DNA from: Sindora glabra
Lineage: Eukaryota; Streptophyta; Magnoliopsida; Fabales; Fabaceae
Length of the DNA: 64,000 bases
Reading direction: 5' to 3'
Assembly (NCBI GenBank): GCA_020226215.1
Contig: CM035230.1
Coordinates: 5,479,501 to 5,543,500 of the forward strand
Positions 10,577-23,944 of this stretch are shown here, one piece after another (the first letter of the stretch is position 1; each line of letters begins with the position of its first letter). Below the pieces are notes generated by a model. That model did not search any database and was not told the origin of the DNA. It worked only from the letters and a program-made list of their open reading frames with translations. Made by a program: the position numbers and the translations under genes.

Positions 10577-13500
10577 TGTAAACTCAATTTCGTGTTATAT
10601 TAAAGGAATATTGTATATCAAAATGCGTAGTGGAAACATGACAGTGTTGTTTCTAACTATTGACAGATTATGTTTGAATTCAATGATAATTGCATGTTAT
10701 AGCCGTATGGGAGAATATAATGGCATTATTGTGTATTTATGCCCATATTGTTGTGCATTTGATACTATTCAGTGATGAATTAATTATTTTGCATTGAAGT
10801 TCTATAAATAGTTATGAAATGAGAATTGAGCTCCCATGTGTATATTATCTACAAATCCCTCCATGGTTGGCATTGGAAAGTGTGAACTGTACTAGAGTAA
10901 TGACATTGAATATTGTGAACTGTGCTGAAGAGATGATATGAAAGCTAGATAGAAATTCTTGGCAAATTGATTTGAGAGCCAAATGAGAAATTTCATGTGA
11001 ATAGTTGAGAAAAGTATAGTATTGAGCTGTAAATCCCATACCACTTAAGGACAAGCACATGCATGATTATTATAAATTATTATGTGATGCTATGTAATAT
11101 TGGAATTGTGCTTATGTTTGAAAATCACTGTTTGACATTATTGCAAGGACTGGTTGTGAATGTAAGGATTTATATTTGGGCCTTGATGGCTATTTGTAAA
11201 TGTGATATCTACTCAGAATGGGTATTATGTGATGTAATACCAATGTTGTGTAATAACAAATAGTTGAGATTTCTATGAATTGTGACATGATAAACAAAGT
11301 TTAAGTCATATATAGGTAAACTTCCATTTTAGGTGATAGTTTTGTTTATTTCAATGAATTCAAGAAATAGGTTTGCTAATATTTTTTAATTTAGTATATG
11401 ATTAATCTGTGATTACTATTTATAAAGTTCATCACTTACAAAATAGTGGTAGATATAAGCTCATTGAATTTTATAACTCACTTCATTTAATTTCCAATTG
11501 TTTTAGGTTTAGATTTAAACTTGTTGCATTCATAGAGATTCAAGGTCGCCTTACTAAAGAATTTTGATAGTTGGATAATGATTAGAATTAGAGAATGAAA
11601 TCTTGTTGATTTAGAATTTGATATGTTAAATCATTAGCTGTGCATATATGATAAGATTTTGTAGTATTGTGTATGTTGTGAATGTTATTGTATCTAAAAA
11701 TAACACATGTTTTGTATTTTAGAACAGGTGACCCTCGGCAAGTGTTTAAAAATAGGGAAAAATTTGTTCTTTTTTTGCAAAAATTTAAAAAGAATTTTAA
11801 GTTCCTTTAGAAATTTGGAAACTCTCGTTAGATAGAAAGAGTGAAACTTAGGCTTGTGAGAACCGGTATTGGGATCCACGCCAATTATGATCAGGCTGGG
11901 TCATGACAATAGGTTTCTTTTTATATCTTTAGTCTAACCTTATTCCCTGCCACCATAGGCATTAAGCCTCCAACCTTTTCCCTCTAACCCTAACTACACC
12001 TCTCTTTCTCTATGAAGAATGTAAATCTCCCTCTCTCACAATTTATGTACAGAGCAAGTAATATTAAGATACCGATCATAGCATCAATTACTTATTTCAA
12101 TTTTATTGGGCATAGTCGAAATACTAACTTTGCCATAAAATCTAGTTACATTTATATATATATTCCATCAATTCTTGACAATATATTAAAAAATAAGTTA
12201 ATATCAAACTTTGAACAAAGTTTCCTATTCTCATATATTTTTTTTCACTATATATTTTGGTATCCAAGGGTAACATATACAATATTTTCATTCATATTAA
12301 TAATAATATATAATTTACATAAATAACCAATGACAAGATTCTATCCATCCTATATAATCAAATTCGTTCCAATATCTTCACAATTACAATTCTACTTGCT
12401 TGTACATACATCATGGTTTAGTGTCCTTAAGCGCCTTCAAATCAATTTAAAATTTTATCAAAATTTATCCAAACAATCCTAACATCATATTATATATTAA
12501 ACGTTAATTATTTTACAATACTTGTTCCCATGAGTATTGTTCATCCAAAATCCAAATTGGAGTTTCAAAAACAAGGCAACATGTGCACACCTACAATTCA
12601 AGCCACTTTTCACCACTCAAATGAAAACTAATTGCTTCCAAACTTTGCCATGATATTCTTAACATGTTGAATAAAGAATAATAAAAGTGTTATATAACTA
12701 ATTTCATGGTTTTACCTATGCACCAAAGGCATAGACTTAGAACTACCAAATTCCGACAACACTGAAGTTATCAAAACAAAATTATCATTTGGGCAATCAA
12801 ATCAGCACCAATTGTCACAAAATTTTGACACAAGCTTAGTAACATCCTAAATATCATATCTCCAAATCTTCATAATTTTTCTCAATTACTTGATGGGTCA
12901 AATAATTAGAAAACCAAGAGAAACCAGATAGGGGTCTAAAATTGGGACAATTTAAGTATCTCATATATAACTTATCTTTTCATGTATCTAAAAATTACTA
13001 AAAATTCTTAATTTTATCTACAATCATTCTAACACTAAATATGATATTAAAATGCCACATTTTAAATTTTAAAAAAATTTAACAATGATTCCAAAAGGAG
13101 ACAGAAACATAGCATGAAACCTTCCCAGCACTACTTTGATCCTCACATTCTTTCATGCTCATTTCTTGAAGAAAAATTTTACAAACTATTTCCAACTCAT
13201 TTCAATATTATAATACAACATAATATGATCATAATAATATATATATAGCTCTAAAGTCTAACCATTCAGCATCATCATACATATTATATTTATAATGACA
13301 ATTTCATCAAAGTTCTTCATCTATTTTATGAAAACTTAATAGAAGAGAGGTAATTGTTACTCACTTCCACTTCTTGAATTATCAAACTTGTAAAAATTAT
13401 CGGTATGTGTGTGTCTTAGGAGCCAATTATAAGATAATTATAATAATGCACAATGTATTATATTTTATTTTAGGTAATACAATTATTATATTTTATTTTA

Positions 13501-14601
13501 TTTTAATATTTGTATAATTTATAACTTAATATAATAATTATCCTTGAAATCTAAAATGTCCGTAGTCGAATATTATTATAAAAATGATAGCTGTAATATA
13601 TTAGGTGTTGGTGTGTGTCTTAGAACCAATCATATAAGATGATTAGTGTTATACACAATGTATTATATTTTATTTTAGGCAATTTAATTATTATATTTTG
13701 TTTTTATTATTATTATGCGCAATTTATAACTTAATATAATAATTATCCTTGGAATAGCTTTGCTATTCCTAAAATGCCCCTAGTCAAGTATTATTATATA
13801 AAGGATAGTAATAATACATCGAGACTAGCATGTATAGTGACTGATGATTACGAATCATGGATATGTGATATCAAGTCAAAACATGAGTACATTGCTAGTG
13901 AACAATGTACTGGACTGACCCACTATGAGAATATTGCATGGATAAACGTGTCATAAGATATTCTCATATGATCACAACTACGCATAAACCTTTGACCTGA
14001 AATCACTACGGTTCCCTACATGAGGAATTACTCACTTTAATATTGTCCTATGTCACCTTCAATCAGGTGACAAGTAGGGCATTGATTGGGTGTGTCATAA
14101 ATCATGCAGAGGGAAGTGAGTGATGTAAATGGGATTTTGTTACTCTTGTATAAAAGAGAAATATCCTTGGGCCCCTTGATTGAGTGAGACTTAGAAATGC
14201 ATGGCCATGCTCAGTTGAATTAATATGTGATATTAATTATTTATTTTAAGTCTACTCAGTATCAAGAAATATAAATTGAACATTGACGAGGATGACACAT
14301 TCCATGCCTCCAGTTCAATTTGGATATTATTACAAAAGGGTTATGATGTAAAACGTTGATCATGTATTAGATGGATGTCGAATCACAGACATTCTTACTA
14401 CTTGAGTGGCAGTGATGTATTGCTAGATACCGCTCGCTGTCTATGGCTCAATAATAAGTCATTGTCAACGTAGTAAGAACCTACAGGGTCACACAAAAGG
14501 AGTAGGAATAAGACAATAATTAATTGGACTTTAATTATATTAATATCCAATTAATTGGACTTATTTTCGTGCATATATATTATTTAGAATAATAAATTCA
14601 C

Positions 14602-14605
<4 letters not shown>

Positions 14606-14642
<37 letters not shown>
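14606..14642 (+). repeat. (TA)n microsatellite in LTR C3
   Basis: A pure TA run of about 37 bp in the U3 part. C1 and C4 carry related but interrupted TA-rich tracts at the same place. Confidence 0.9.
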
Positions 14643-14645
<3 letters not shown>

Positions 14646-14929
14646 GTGATATTATCTGATATTAAAGTAATATCAAGTAATTATCTTATCAGATATTAGA
14701 TAAATATATTATGAGATAATATTATTTTGATATTTGATAACTATATGCAATTATCTAATATTAAGATATTTATTATGAGATAATATCATTATCTAATATT
14801 AGATAATTAATAGATAAGTCTTATCTCTTCCCATTATCTCTAGGATAAGGATAAGATGAGTTGTTAAGTGTGATTAGGATTTTGGAAGCATTATCCTAGT
14901 AGGACTAGGATTATGGCTTGCCTAAGTTC

Positions 14930-14940
14930 TATAAAAGGGG
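14930..14940 (+). promoter_or_regulatory. TATA box of LTR C3
   Basis: TATAAAAGGGG, conserved in C2 (16328-16336) and on the minus strand in C4 near 20122-20127. It follows the AT-rich U3 and precedes the CpG-rich leader, so it probably sets the R start about 30 bp downstream. Confidence 0.65.
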
Positions 14941-16736
14941 ACTTGAGGGCAGCACTTAATAATCACGTTTTAAGCTTCCATATAAACCCTAAATCACTCC
15001 GAAAACATCTAATCCTAATTCTTAGAGAGAAAAACGCATCCTAGCAGACGCGTGGAGGGTGAGAGGTCGTTGTTCACTCCGTGTGGATACCGTAGAGACG
15101 CTGTACCTTCCGACCGGCGTTTGATTCATCCGCTCTCAAGTTTTGATCAGTAGAAACACGAGTGCCCAATAGGTAAAACCCTAATCATTGACTCATGCTT
15201 TTTGCATGGATCCTAGGTAGAATTCGGATCAAAAATTTAAAATTCCGCTGCATGTGATAATCCGAATTCCCAACATTAGGACTATCATGTATGATGACTA
15301 ATGACTATGAATCATGAATATATGATATCAAGTTAATACATAAGTACATTATTAGTGAATAGATGTATTGGACTAACCTTCTATAAGAATACTATATAGA
15401 TTATCATATATCATTAGCTATTCTCATGTAACCATAATGCACATAGTTTTTTGACATAAAATCACTATAGTTCCCTACATGAGAGATCATATACTTTAAT
15501 GCTGTTCTATGTCACCTTTAATCGGGATGACATGTAGGGCATTGATTGGATGTGTTATGAATCATGTAAAGGGATATGAATGATGTAAATAGGATTTTGT
15601 TCCTTCTATATAAAGGAGTGATATCCTCAGACTCTTTGATTGAGTGATACTTAGAAATGCATAGTTATGCTTAAATGGATCAATATGTGATATTGATCAT
15701 TTGTTTAAATTAGTTTACTCAGCACCAAGAAGTATAAATTAAACATTGACAAGGATGACATACTCCATGCCTTTAGATTAATTTAGATATCATTACAAAA
15801 GGGATTATATTACAAAGTATTAATCATACATTAAGTAAATGTCAAATCACATATATTCTTACTACTTAGGTGGCAATGATGTATTGTTAGATACTACTCA
15901 CTGTCTATGATCCATTGATTAGTCATTACTAACGTAGTAGGAACCTACAGACTCACACAAAAGGAGTAAGAATGAGACATTAATTAATTAGTTTTTAGTT
16001 AGACTAAAAACTTATTAATTAGGCTTATTATTTTGTATACATATATTATCAAAGTAATAATATATATATTCAAATAATATTATATTATATTATATTAAAG
16101 TAATATCAGATAATTATGCCATTAGATATTAAATAATTATATTATGAGATAATGTTATTATCTAATAATGTTTAGTTATTAATATTAAAGTAATATTAGA
16201 TAACTAATGGATAACCCTATCTCTCCTCACTCTCACCATGTTAGGGATTAGGTATTAGTGATTGAGTGGAATTAAAATTGGATGCAATTTTCCTAGTAAG
16301 ACTAGGAAAGAGGCATGCCTTTAGCTTTATAAAAGGGGTATGAAAGTGTTATTATTTAATGTAAAAAATAAATAAAATCACCACTAGCAAAAACTATGCA
16401 AAAACCCTACTAAAACCACAATAAACCCTACTCTTTTGTGTGAAAGACGAATCTTAACAAATTCATGGAGGTTGAGAAATTATCATTTGCTCCGTGTGGA
16501 TATTGTAAAGGCATCATCACCTAATTGTGTTCATGATTTGGATTTGCACTTCAAGAGGTGATATTTGATTCTTGATTTATATCCCTGTGCATTGATCCGT
16601 AGGAAGGTTTCACATCACATAATTTTGAAAATCTATTTTCTACTATGTTACATGATATATGTGAAACCCAATAAAAACCTCTTTGAACAAAACAAGAACA
16701 ACTCTAATAAAATAAATCAAATTTCAGAAGTTTAGG

Positions 16737-19700
16737 TGTCATGATCTAATTTTTGGCATCATGATTGGCGTAAAGACATAAACCAGTATAATTCTACTAG
16801 CAAAAATATCTTTACAAGCCTTTAATATACTTCAGACTTTCATTGCTTAATTTTACTATTGATAATAATAAACATTTATGGAAAATAAAATTTTTTGCAC
16901 ATACATTTTGAAAATTAAAATATAATTTATATATATGAAAAAAGTTATATTGAAGTTTTGAAATTTTACAAAGATACAAAGTTAATGTATAGATACTAAA
17001 ATAAAACAAGCACTCTTAATTTGAACTGTCTTGTTGCCAAACTTTATAAATAAGGAATGTGGAGGCATATAAAGGGTTTTGATGTAGATATTAGTTATGT
17101 TAGGGTGGACCATCATCAAAATCTATGAATAAAAGATTAACAATAAAGTGTGTGAGTATTAAAATACTCAATGAATGGCTATACTTTTCCTTTTCTATGA
17201 AGTTTTCATCTTAATAAATCAAAACATAATAGTAAGCAATGTAAAATGTAAATGTGAAATAAATATTGATTTAATTTAAGTCTACCATATCTAATATAAT
17301 CTTTCTGTATAATAGTTACAAAAATTTTTCTAACAAATGGCAATAGATGGTATATAGGTTTCTCCTTATATGTTCAATCTAATCTTGTTCTCTACCACCC
17401 TAGGAATTAAACCTCCAACTTTATCTTTCTAATCCTTACCACTGCTCTTCTTTTTTGCAAAGGATGTAAACCTTTGTCTTAATAGTTCGTGTATAGAGTG
17501 AGTAATGATAAGGTGTCGGTCATAGCATCAATTACTCATGTCAAATTCATTAAATATGATCAAAATACTAACTTTTCCATAAAACCTAGCCATTCTTATA
17601 CTTATTCATATTCTATCAATTCTCGACAATATATTCAAAGATAAATTATTAACCAACCTTCTAACAAATTTCCAATTATTATATATTCAATTTCTTTAAC
17701 CATATATTATTGTATTTGAAGGTAATACACACAACTTTTTCCTTCACATTAATAACAATATATAAACCACATGAATAAATAACAACATGATTCTAACATC
17801 ATCATTCATTTTATGCAATCAAATTCATTCCAATATCTCTACAATTGCAACTCCAATTACTTGTATATATATCATGGTTTAGTACCCTTAGGGGCCTTCA
17901 AATCAACTTAAAATTTTACCAAGATTTGTTCCAACAATTCCAACATTATATTAGACATAAAACATAAATTATTTTGCAACATTAATTCCTATGGATATTG
18001 TTCACATAGAACCCAAATGGGAGTTTTAAAAACAGGGTAGCATGTGCATATTTATAATTCAAGCCACTTTTCATCTATCAAATGGAAGTCAATTGCTTCC
18101 AAACTTTGTTATGACATTCTTAACATATATAAAGATTAAATTAGGTTCTGTACAATTAATTTTATAGATTTACCCATACACCAAGAGCATAGATCTAAGG
18201 CTACCAAATTCAAATAGCACTAGAGCTGTAAAACCTAATCAACCATTTGGAAAACCAAATCAACTTCAATTGCCACCAACTTTTGAAAAAGCTTAATAAC
18301 ATCATAAATAGCATTCCTACATAATTTCATAATTTTTGTCGATCATTTAATGCCTTAAAATTTTTCAAATCCGAGACTACACTAAACAAGGTTCTAAAAC
18401 TAGTAGTTTTGGATGTTTCACTTCTAAATTGATTTTTCACATATAAAAAATTATCAAAAATTTCTAATTTTATATACAATCATTCTAACACTAAATATAA
18501 CATTAAAGTGCCAAATTTTAAATTTTAAAAAAATTTTGGCCATAATTCCAAAAGGAGACAGAAACATACCATGGAACTTCCTAGCACCACTTTAGTCCTA
18601 TCATTTTTTATGCTCATTTCTTGAACAAAAATTTTACAAACAATCTCTAACTCATTTTAACATTGTAATACTAACATAATATGATCATAATAAAATATAT
18701 ATAGCTCCAAAATTCAACCATTCGACATTATCACAAATATTACATTTACAATGACAATTTCATCAAATTTCTTCATCTATTTTAAGAAAACTCAATAGAA
18801 TAGGGGTAATTATCACTCATCTCAACTTCTTGAATTCCTAAACTTGTAAAAGCCTCTTTAAATAGCACAAGAACAACTTTAATGAAATAAATCAAATTTT
18901 AGAAGTTTAGGAGAAGAAGTAGCCATGAAAACATGAAGGAAGATGAAGAAAACCCTAAGTTACCTTATTAGAATGGAAGAACCAAGTTGAAAAATACCTT
19001 GAGTTGTGTGAAAAAAATTGAAAACTCCTATAAAAGATTCTGGAGATTGCACATTTTTTGCTAGTTTGTGGGTAGGAAAATGTGCAAAAATTTACCTTAA
19101 AACCCTATATATATAAAACACTAAAAGCCTTAAGCTTTTAAAGTAAGTTTCCTAATTTAAAATGTTGTAAAAATTGACTTATGATGGTAGCACATGGAGA
19201 TCATGACTTTTTCTGGGATTTTAGAATATTTTTACCGACAATTGAATTAAAATGAGCCGAATAAAATATCCTAAAATATTCTTTAACAATTGCCCTTGGT
19301 TTTGCACTTATGTACCAAATTACCTTAGGTTTTCTATACAGTTGCGCTTTGCTTTTATGGACTTGAAATTTTTTAGTTCAAAGGTTATGTTGGGCCTAAA
19401 AAATATTAAATTAAATTAGCCCAAATAATTTAGGATGATCTATTTCAAATTAGGGCTTAATTTCTAGATTTTTGAGTTAACTAGACAAATTTTTTATTAT
19501 CCAGGATCCTAATTTCTTATTAAATTTCTATAAAATTTTCACAAACCTAATACTGGGATTTTTATGGTATTTTGACCTATACTAATACCTAATATAAGTT
19601 TGACAAAAATTTTATATAGATATATCCTAAATCTATATTTATGGTTTAGCCGAATTTTACCTAGTTTCATCATCGAGTTTCTATTAGAGTTATTTTCCAT

Positions 19701-19745
19701 CCAAAACTTTATTCTTAAATTTTCTTACTCTATTAGGGTATTAAA
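16737..19745 (-). mobile_element. Family G solo LTR G2 (minus) nested in G1
   Basis: On the plus strand it opens TGTCATGATC (complement of the G end GTCGTGAYA) and closes GGGTATTAAA (complement of a TGTAATACCC start, one base decayed). TTAGG at 16732-16736 and 19746-19750 is an exact TSD. Removing the 3009 bp restores 'agaagtttaggagaag', the reading of the empty site within G2 at 18901. It shares ~1.5 kb with the first piece of G1. No coding sequence or primer site is attached. Confidence 0.88.
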
Positions 19746-21830
19746 TTAGGAGAAGAATTAGCCATGAAAAACATGAAGAAATTGTTAGGTTTTGGATCAA
19801 CATACGCAGCAAAATTTTAAAATTTTCGATCCAATTCCTACCTAGGATCAATGCAAAACGGCATAAGTCAGTATTAGGGTTTTACCTTATTTGTGCTTGT
19901 ATTCTTTTTGAACAAATCCTTGAGAGACCAAGATGAATCAAATGTCAATCAAAATGTACAGCATCTCTATGGTATCCACATGAAGTGAACAACGACTTCT
20001 CCCCTCTAAGAAGCTACTAGGATTCGTCTCTCTCACTAGGATTAGGATTGAGCATTTTTTGAGTGATTTAGGGTTTTCTTAAAGCTTATGTGCATTAATC
20101 AAAGTGCTACCTTCAAGTACCTTTTATAGAATTAAGGCATGTCACAATCCTAGTCCTACTAGGATAATGCTTCAAAAAATCCTAATCACACTTAATAAAC
20201 ATCACTTTATCCTTATCCTAGAAAGAATGAAGAGAGATAGGACTTATCTATTAATTATCTAATATTAGATAATTGCATTATCTCATAATATGATTATCTA
20301 ATATTAAATTAGCATATAATTATCTTATATTATATAATAAATTATCTCATAATATAATTATCTAATATCTAATAATATAATTATCTGATATTATTTTAAT
20401 ATTAAATAATATCACATAATATTATATATATTACGTGAAAAATATATTATTATCTTAATAATAATATATATGCAAGAAAATAAGTATAATTAATTTAATT
20501 TTAATCTAACTAAAATTTAAATTAATTATTGTCTCATTCCTACTCTTTTTGTGTGACCCTATAAGTTCTTACTACATTGACAATGACTCATCTTTGGGCC
20601 ATAGACAGTGAGTGGTATCTAGTAATACATCACTGCTACTCAAGTAGTAAGAATGTTTGTGATTCGACATCCACATAATATGTGATTAATGCTTTACAAC
20701 ATAATCCCTTTTGTAACAATATCCAAATTGAACTAAAGGCATGGAGTGTGTCATCCTCGTCAATATTCAATTTATATTTCTTAATACTAAGTAGACTTAA
20801 AATAAATGATCAATATCACATATTGATCCAATTGAGCATGGCCAGGCATTTCTAACTCTCACTCAATCAAGGGGCCTAAGGATATTTCTCTTTTATACAA
20901 GAGTAACAAAATTTCATCTACATCACTTACTTCCTTTTGCATGATTCGTGACACACTCAATCAACGCTCTACTTGTCATCCTAATTAAATGTGACATAGG
21001 ATGACATCAAAATAAGTAACTCCTCATGTAGGTGTAATGACCCCACCATAAGGTAAGAATACTATAGAATTTTATCAAAGAAACCTTGATTTAGAAGTTC
21101 CAACGGGAAATCAAGCGATCGGATGAACCAAAAGGATAATTTCGAAGTGGGATCAACTAGAAAACTTTGAAAATTTTAATAATCATTACAATAAATTAAA
21201 ATTGGGATTTAAAAACATAAGAATAGGTTTATAGAAATTCCTTTAAAGTTTGATTAAAGTTTTGAAACTCGATAAGTTGAAAAGGGGAAAAATAAGCTAA
21301 AAATTTCGTAAATTAATTATTTTATTTGGGTGGTTGGCCTAAATTAATTTTTGGAGTTTAAAATTATTATGAAAGCCCAAAATTTTAATTTAGGAAATAT
21401 CTACAAGCCTAGGGGTGAAATTGCAAAAAAAGTGATTGATTTAGGGCCAAAATGTAATAAACTTTTTTTACTTTTTGTCCAATTCAATATTTTTTATTAT
21501 TGGGTTGGATTAGCCCACACTTTACAGACCAAAATATAAAAGCTTAGGCCCAAAATCGTGGGCCCTTGGCTGATCTCAAACTTCCAAGAAGCTAGGGACT
21601 TAAGTGCAAAAAAAGTAAAATTTTGGGGTCTTTTTGTAATAAATCCCAATTAGCAGTAAAGGTAGCTTAAAATTAGTAGATTAAGAGCTGATTGCTCAGC
21701 CTTTGGGGGGGGGCAGCTGGACGTTCAATAAGGCCTCCCAAATGTCTCCTTTTATCACAAAAAAATGAGGAAAATTGTAGAAAAATATAGAAATCTTTAG
21801 AATTATTTTTGGAGGATTATTATAAAAGGT

Positions 21831-21839
21831 AATTAGGGT
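21831..21839 (+). promoter_or_regulatory. TATA box of LTR G3
   Basis: TATAAAAGG before a leader of 'aagaagagaagaag' type. Equivalents are 34658-34666 in G6 (TATAAAAGG), about 50966 in G9 and 52471 in G10 (TATATAAG forms), at a similar distance from the LTR start except in G6. Confidence 0.5.
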
Positions 21840-23620
21840 TTTTATGGTCAGAAAATATTCCCCTTACCAGAAAATTTCCTGTACACTAAGAAGAGAAGAA
21901 GAAAAATAAGAAAAGATCTCAAGCTTTGTTAGAGAAATTCAAAGGTTTTCCAAGGTAATCAAGCAAAAACTCTTCAAAATTTTCCTATGGTTTCTTCTAA
22001 ATTTTTTTCCAAGTGTCTAAAATTTATTTCCTTTGCATGAAGCTCTCTTACTGCCCCTAAGCACCAGCCATAGATTAGGAAAAAGTGAGCAATTAAGATG
22101 AATAATAACTTGTTCAATTCATAGATTGATTCCTAAAATTGTTGATGAGATTGTTAGATACTAAGGTTATTGATTCCAACCTTGTGTGGGTTGTTGTGTC
22201 TTCTGATTTGTGATGAATTTATGTATTAAATTTTGATGTTGGAATGATGAATTTAACCCAAGGATGATGGGAAGTCAAGGATTGCAAATTGTCATGATAG
22301 AATGGTTGAAATCACATGAGAACAATGAGAAGATTGGAATCAGCATGCTGATGAAATTTTTCTGAAAAAGGGTCACGAAAATCCTAGATGTAAAGTCATC
22401 AAAAATTTTGGTTCTTGACATTTTATGGTCCCTTATTATGTGTAGATATAATCTGGAAGTTTTTAGAATTTTTGGAATTTGTTAGATATTTTTAAGATGA
22501 ATTTTTATGTTAGATTATCAATGCTGTCCAGAACAGGGTACCTGCCTACTTGGTCTAGGGTTTTGGTTTATTTGAGCTACCAAATGGTCACGAAAAATTC
22601 TGAGAAAATTTTTGGTAGTCTATTATGATGTTGTTGAGGTTTTGTAAAAATTTCACTGCCATAGGATTTGATTTTTTTCTCCAATAAAATCATGACCTAA
22701 TACTGTCCAGAAGAAAGTTTCAAACTGACCAGCCCTGTTCACGAAAACTTTAGGACCACTAAAATGTTTGAAAAAAATTCTAGCAAAATTCACAGAGGTT
22801 ACATATTATGTGAGGAACCTTGGATAAAATTTTCGGAATTTTTACTACTCATGTAGTTCCTCCAACAAAATACATTCTAGACCTATCCAGAATGTGTTTT
22901 GAAAAAGGAAAATTAATTTTCCTTGTAATAGGAAATCCTATGTAATGAAATCTTCATAAAACATTTATTATAGTTATTATTTGGGATGTTGAGAACATTT
23001 TTTACCATTTGAAATCCCATGAAAATGATGTGATTATTTTCTTACAATGATATTAATCCTTAGTGCCTTAGTTGCTACACCCTAAGGGTGTATTGTTATT
23101 CCAATGCCACTTCTAAACAATATGAATGATTTAATGGGGATACCTAATCCTATTGTGGCATGGGATGGTAAGAGAATTGCATAAAATATTCATAATATAG
23201 TTGGCATTTTACTTACGAGAGACGTAACAGTGGTTGATGTGGGTGGCATCCCACTGGACTTGGTTATCTTGCATAGTGGTTGATGCGAATGGCATCCCAC
23301 TGGATTTGCATATGAAATTTATGAGGGGGAGAGATATAACATCCTTCATGAAGAAGGAGAGTGGGTGGTTAGTAATGGAAGGAAAAGGATGGGGGCCTCG
23401 GGCCCAAGTGAGTGGGAAAAGGCCGAACCGAAGATATAAGATTACATGCCAATTATAATCATTTCTCATGACATGTATTGTATAATCAAATGTTATAAAT
23501 GGAATGAATAAAAGATCCATACATAAGTAGTTACCCAGTATATACTAAGCATGAGGAAACTAGTTGTTACTCACTGAGTATTGTAAATACTCATTCTTTT
23601 ATTGATTTTCTTTTCTTCAG

Positions 23621-23944
23621 GTACTAACCGTGGACCAGATGCTGCATACCGATACTTACATTGGGACTATTCAAACCCCACATGGCACGTTTAAGGTTTT
23701 AGTCAAGTGGCATGCTTGGACCACTCTACGTTATACCAAAGTTCATTTTGATACTATAGTTGAAAATTTTAATTCCAATTCCAACCCAGTTAGGTTCTTT
23801 CCACTAGAACATGTTGTAGAAATCAAGAGTAGTGGAAGCAACACAACCCCACTGGTATCTCATGAGACTAGTATATCCTCATAATCGGATCTTGAGGAGG
23901 ATCCAGAATGGGGTCCTAACCGAGTTAGTGAGTTTGACCAGTAG
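23621..23944 (+). pseudogene. Possible small reading frame in the 3' part of LTR G3
   Basis: Directly after a splice-acceptor-like tract (TTTCTTTTCTTCAG, ending 23620) one frame stays open for 87 codons (VLTVDQMLHT...). It meets a stop at 23882 and continues in the same frame as SDLEEDPEWGPNRVSEFDQ. The acidic end recurs in G9 (59214-59336) as LDPEENSEW, preceded there by SPEGMASNSS. G7 has SPESSASNDT at 46442-46471. This is unusual in otherwise stop-rich DNA. I do not recognise the peptide, and no function is proposed. It could be a decayed exon spliced from the LTR, or a chance frame in conserved non-coding sequence. Confidence 0.3.

Larger units (their letters stand above)
5586..11908 (+). 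mobile_element. 3' LTR of the H element (H2), split by solo LTR H3
   Basis: It starts TGTAATATCCCAAATT right after the polypurine-like tract and ends GGGTCATGACA. Segments 5586-6747 and 10582-11908 join across the H3 insertion and align with H6. Net length is about 2489 bp, against 3829 bp in H3. H2 seems to have lost ~1.3 kb of middle sequence around 6500, where H3 has 7945-9250. The first part contains the T/C-rich leader (5950-6100) typical of this family. After the end comes G1 sequence 'ataggtttc', matching the uninterrupted site in G2 near 17353, so the whole H element lies inside G1. Confidence 0.75.
13606..15275 (+). mobile_element. Family C solo LTR C3 (1670 bp) nested in C2
   Basis: This is the cleanest LTR of the family. 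It starts TGTTGGTGTGTGTCTTAGAA and ends CCGAATTCCCAACA. TTAGG occurs at 13601-13605 and at 15276-15280, an exact 5 bp TSD. Removing it rejoins C2 as 'aatatattagg|actatcatg', matching 'aatacatcgagactagcatg' within C3 itself. It contains a TA microsatellite, a TATA box, an AT-rich U3 and a CpG-rich stretch after the TATA box (15030-15140). The CCCAACA end is like that of many plant Ty1/copia LTRs, which are followed by a tRNA-Met primer site. No primer site follows here, so it is a solo LTR. Confidence 0.92.
13397..16671 (+). mobile_element. Family C solo LTR C2, split by C3
   Basis: C2 matches C3 along its length: 'gtgtgtgtcttagg' start, 'gatgacatactccatgcctt', 'cttactacttaggtggca', a TATA box at 16328-16336, and a CCCAATA end. 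Net length is about 1600 bp. TAAAA at 13391 and at 16672 is the likely TSD in G1. The left terminus is decayed, so that border is good to about 5 bp. It has lost most CpG sites that C3 keeps. Confidence 0.78.

Noticed and set aside
12012..12326. A 104-codon frame
   Set aside because: It lies antisense in G1; the aligned stretch in G2 (17450-17780) has stops in that frame, and composition is typical of AT-rich noise.
23209..23520. Frames on both strands around 23.2-23.5 kb in G3
   Set aside because: They cover the conserved 'gatataag' marker block. G9 and G10 carry shifts and stops there.
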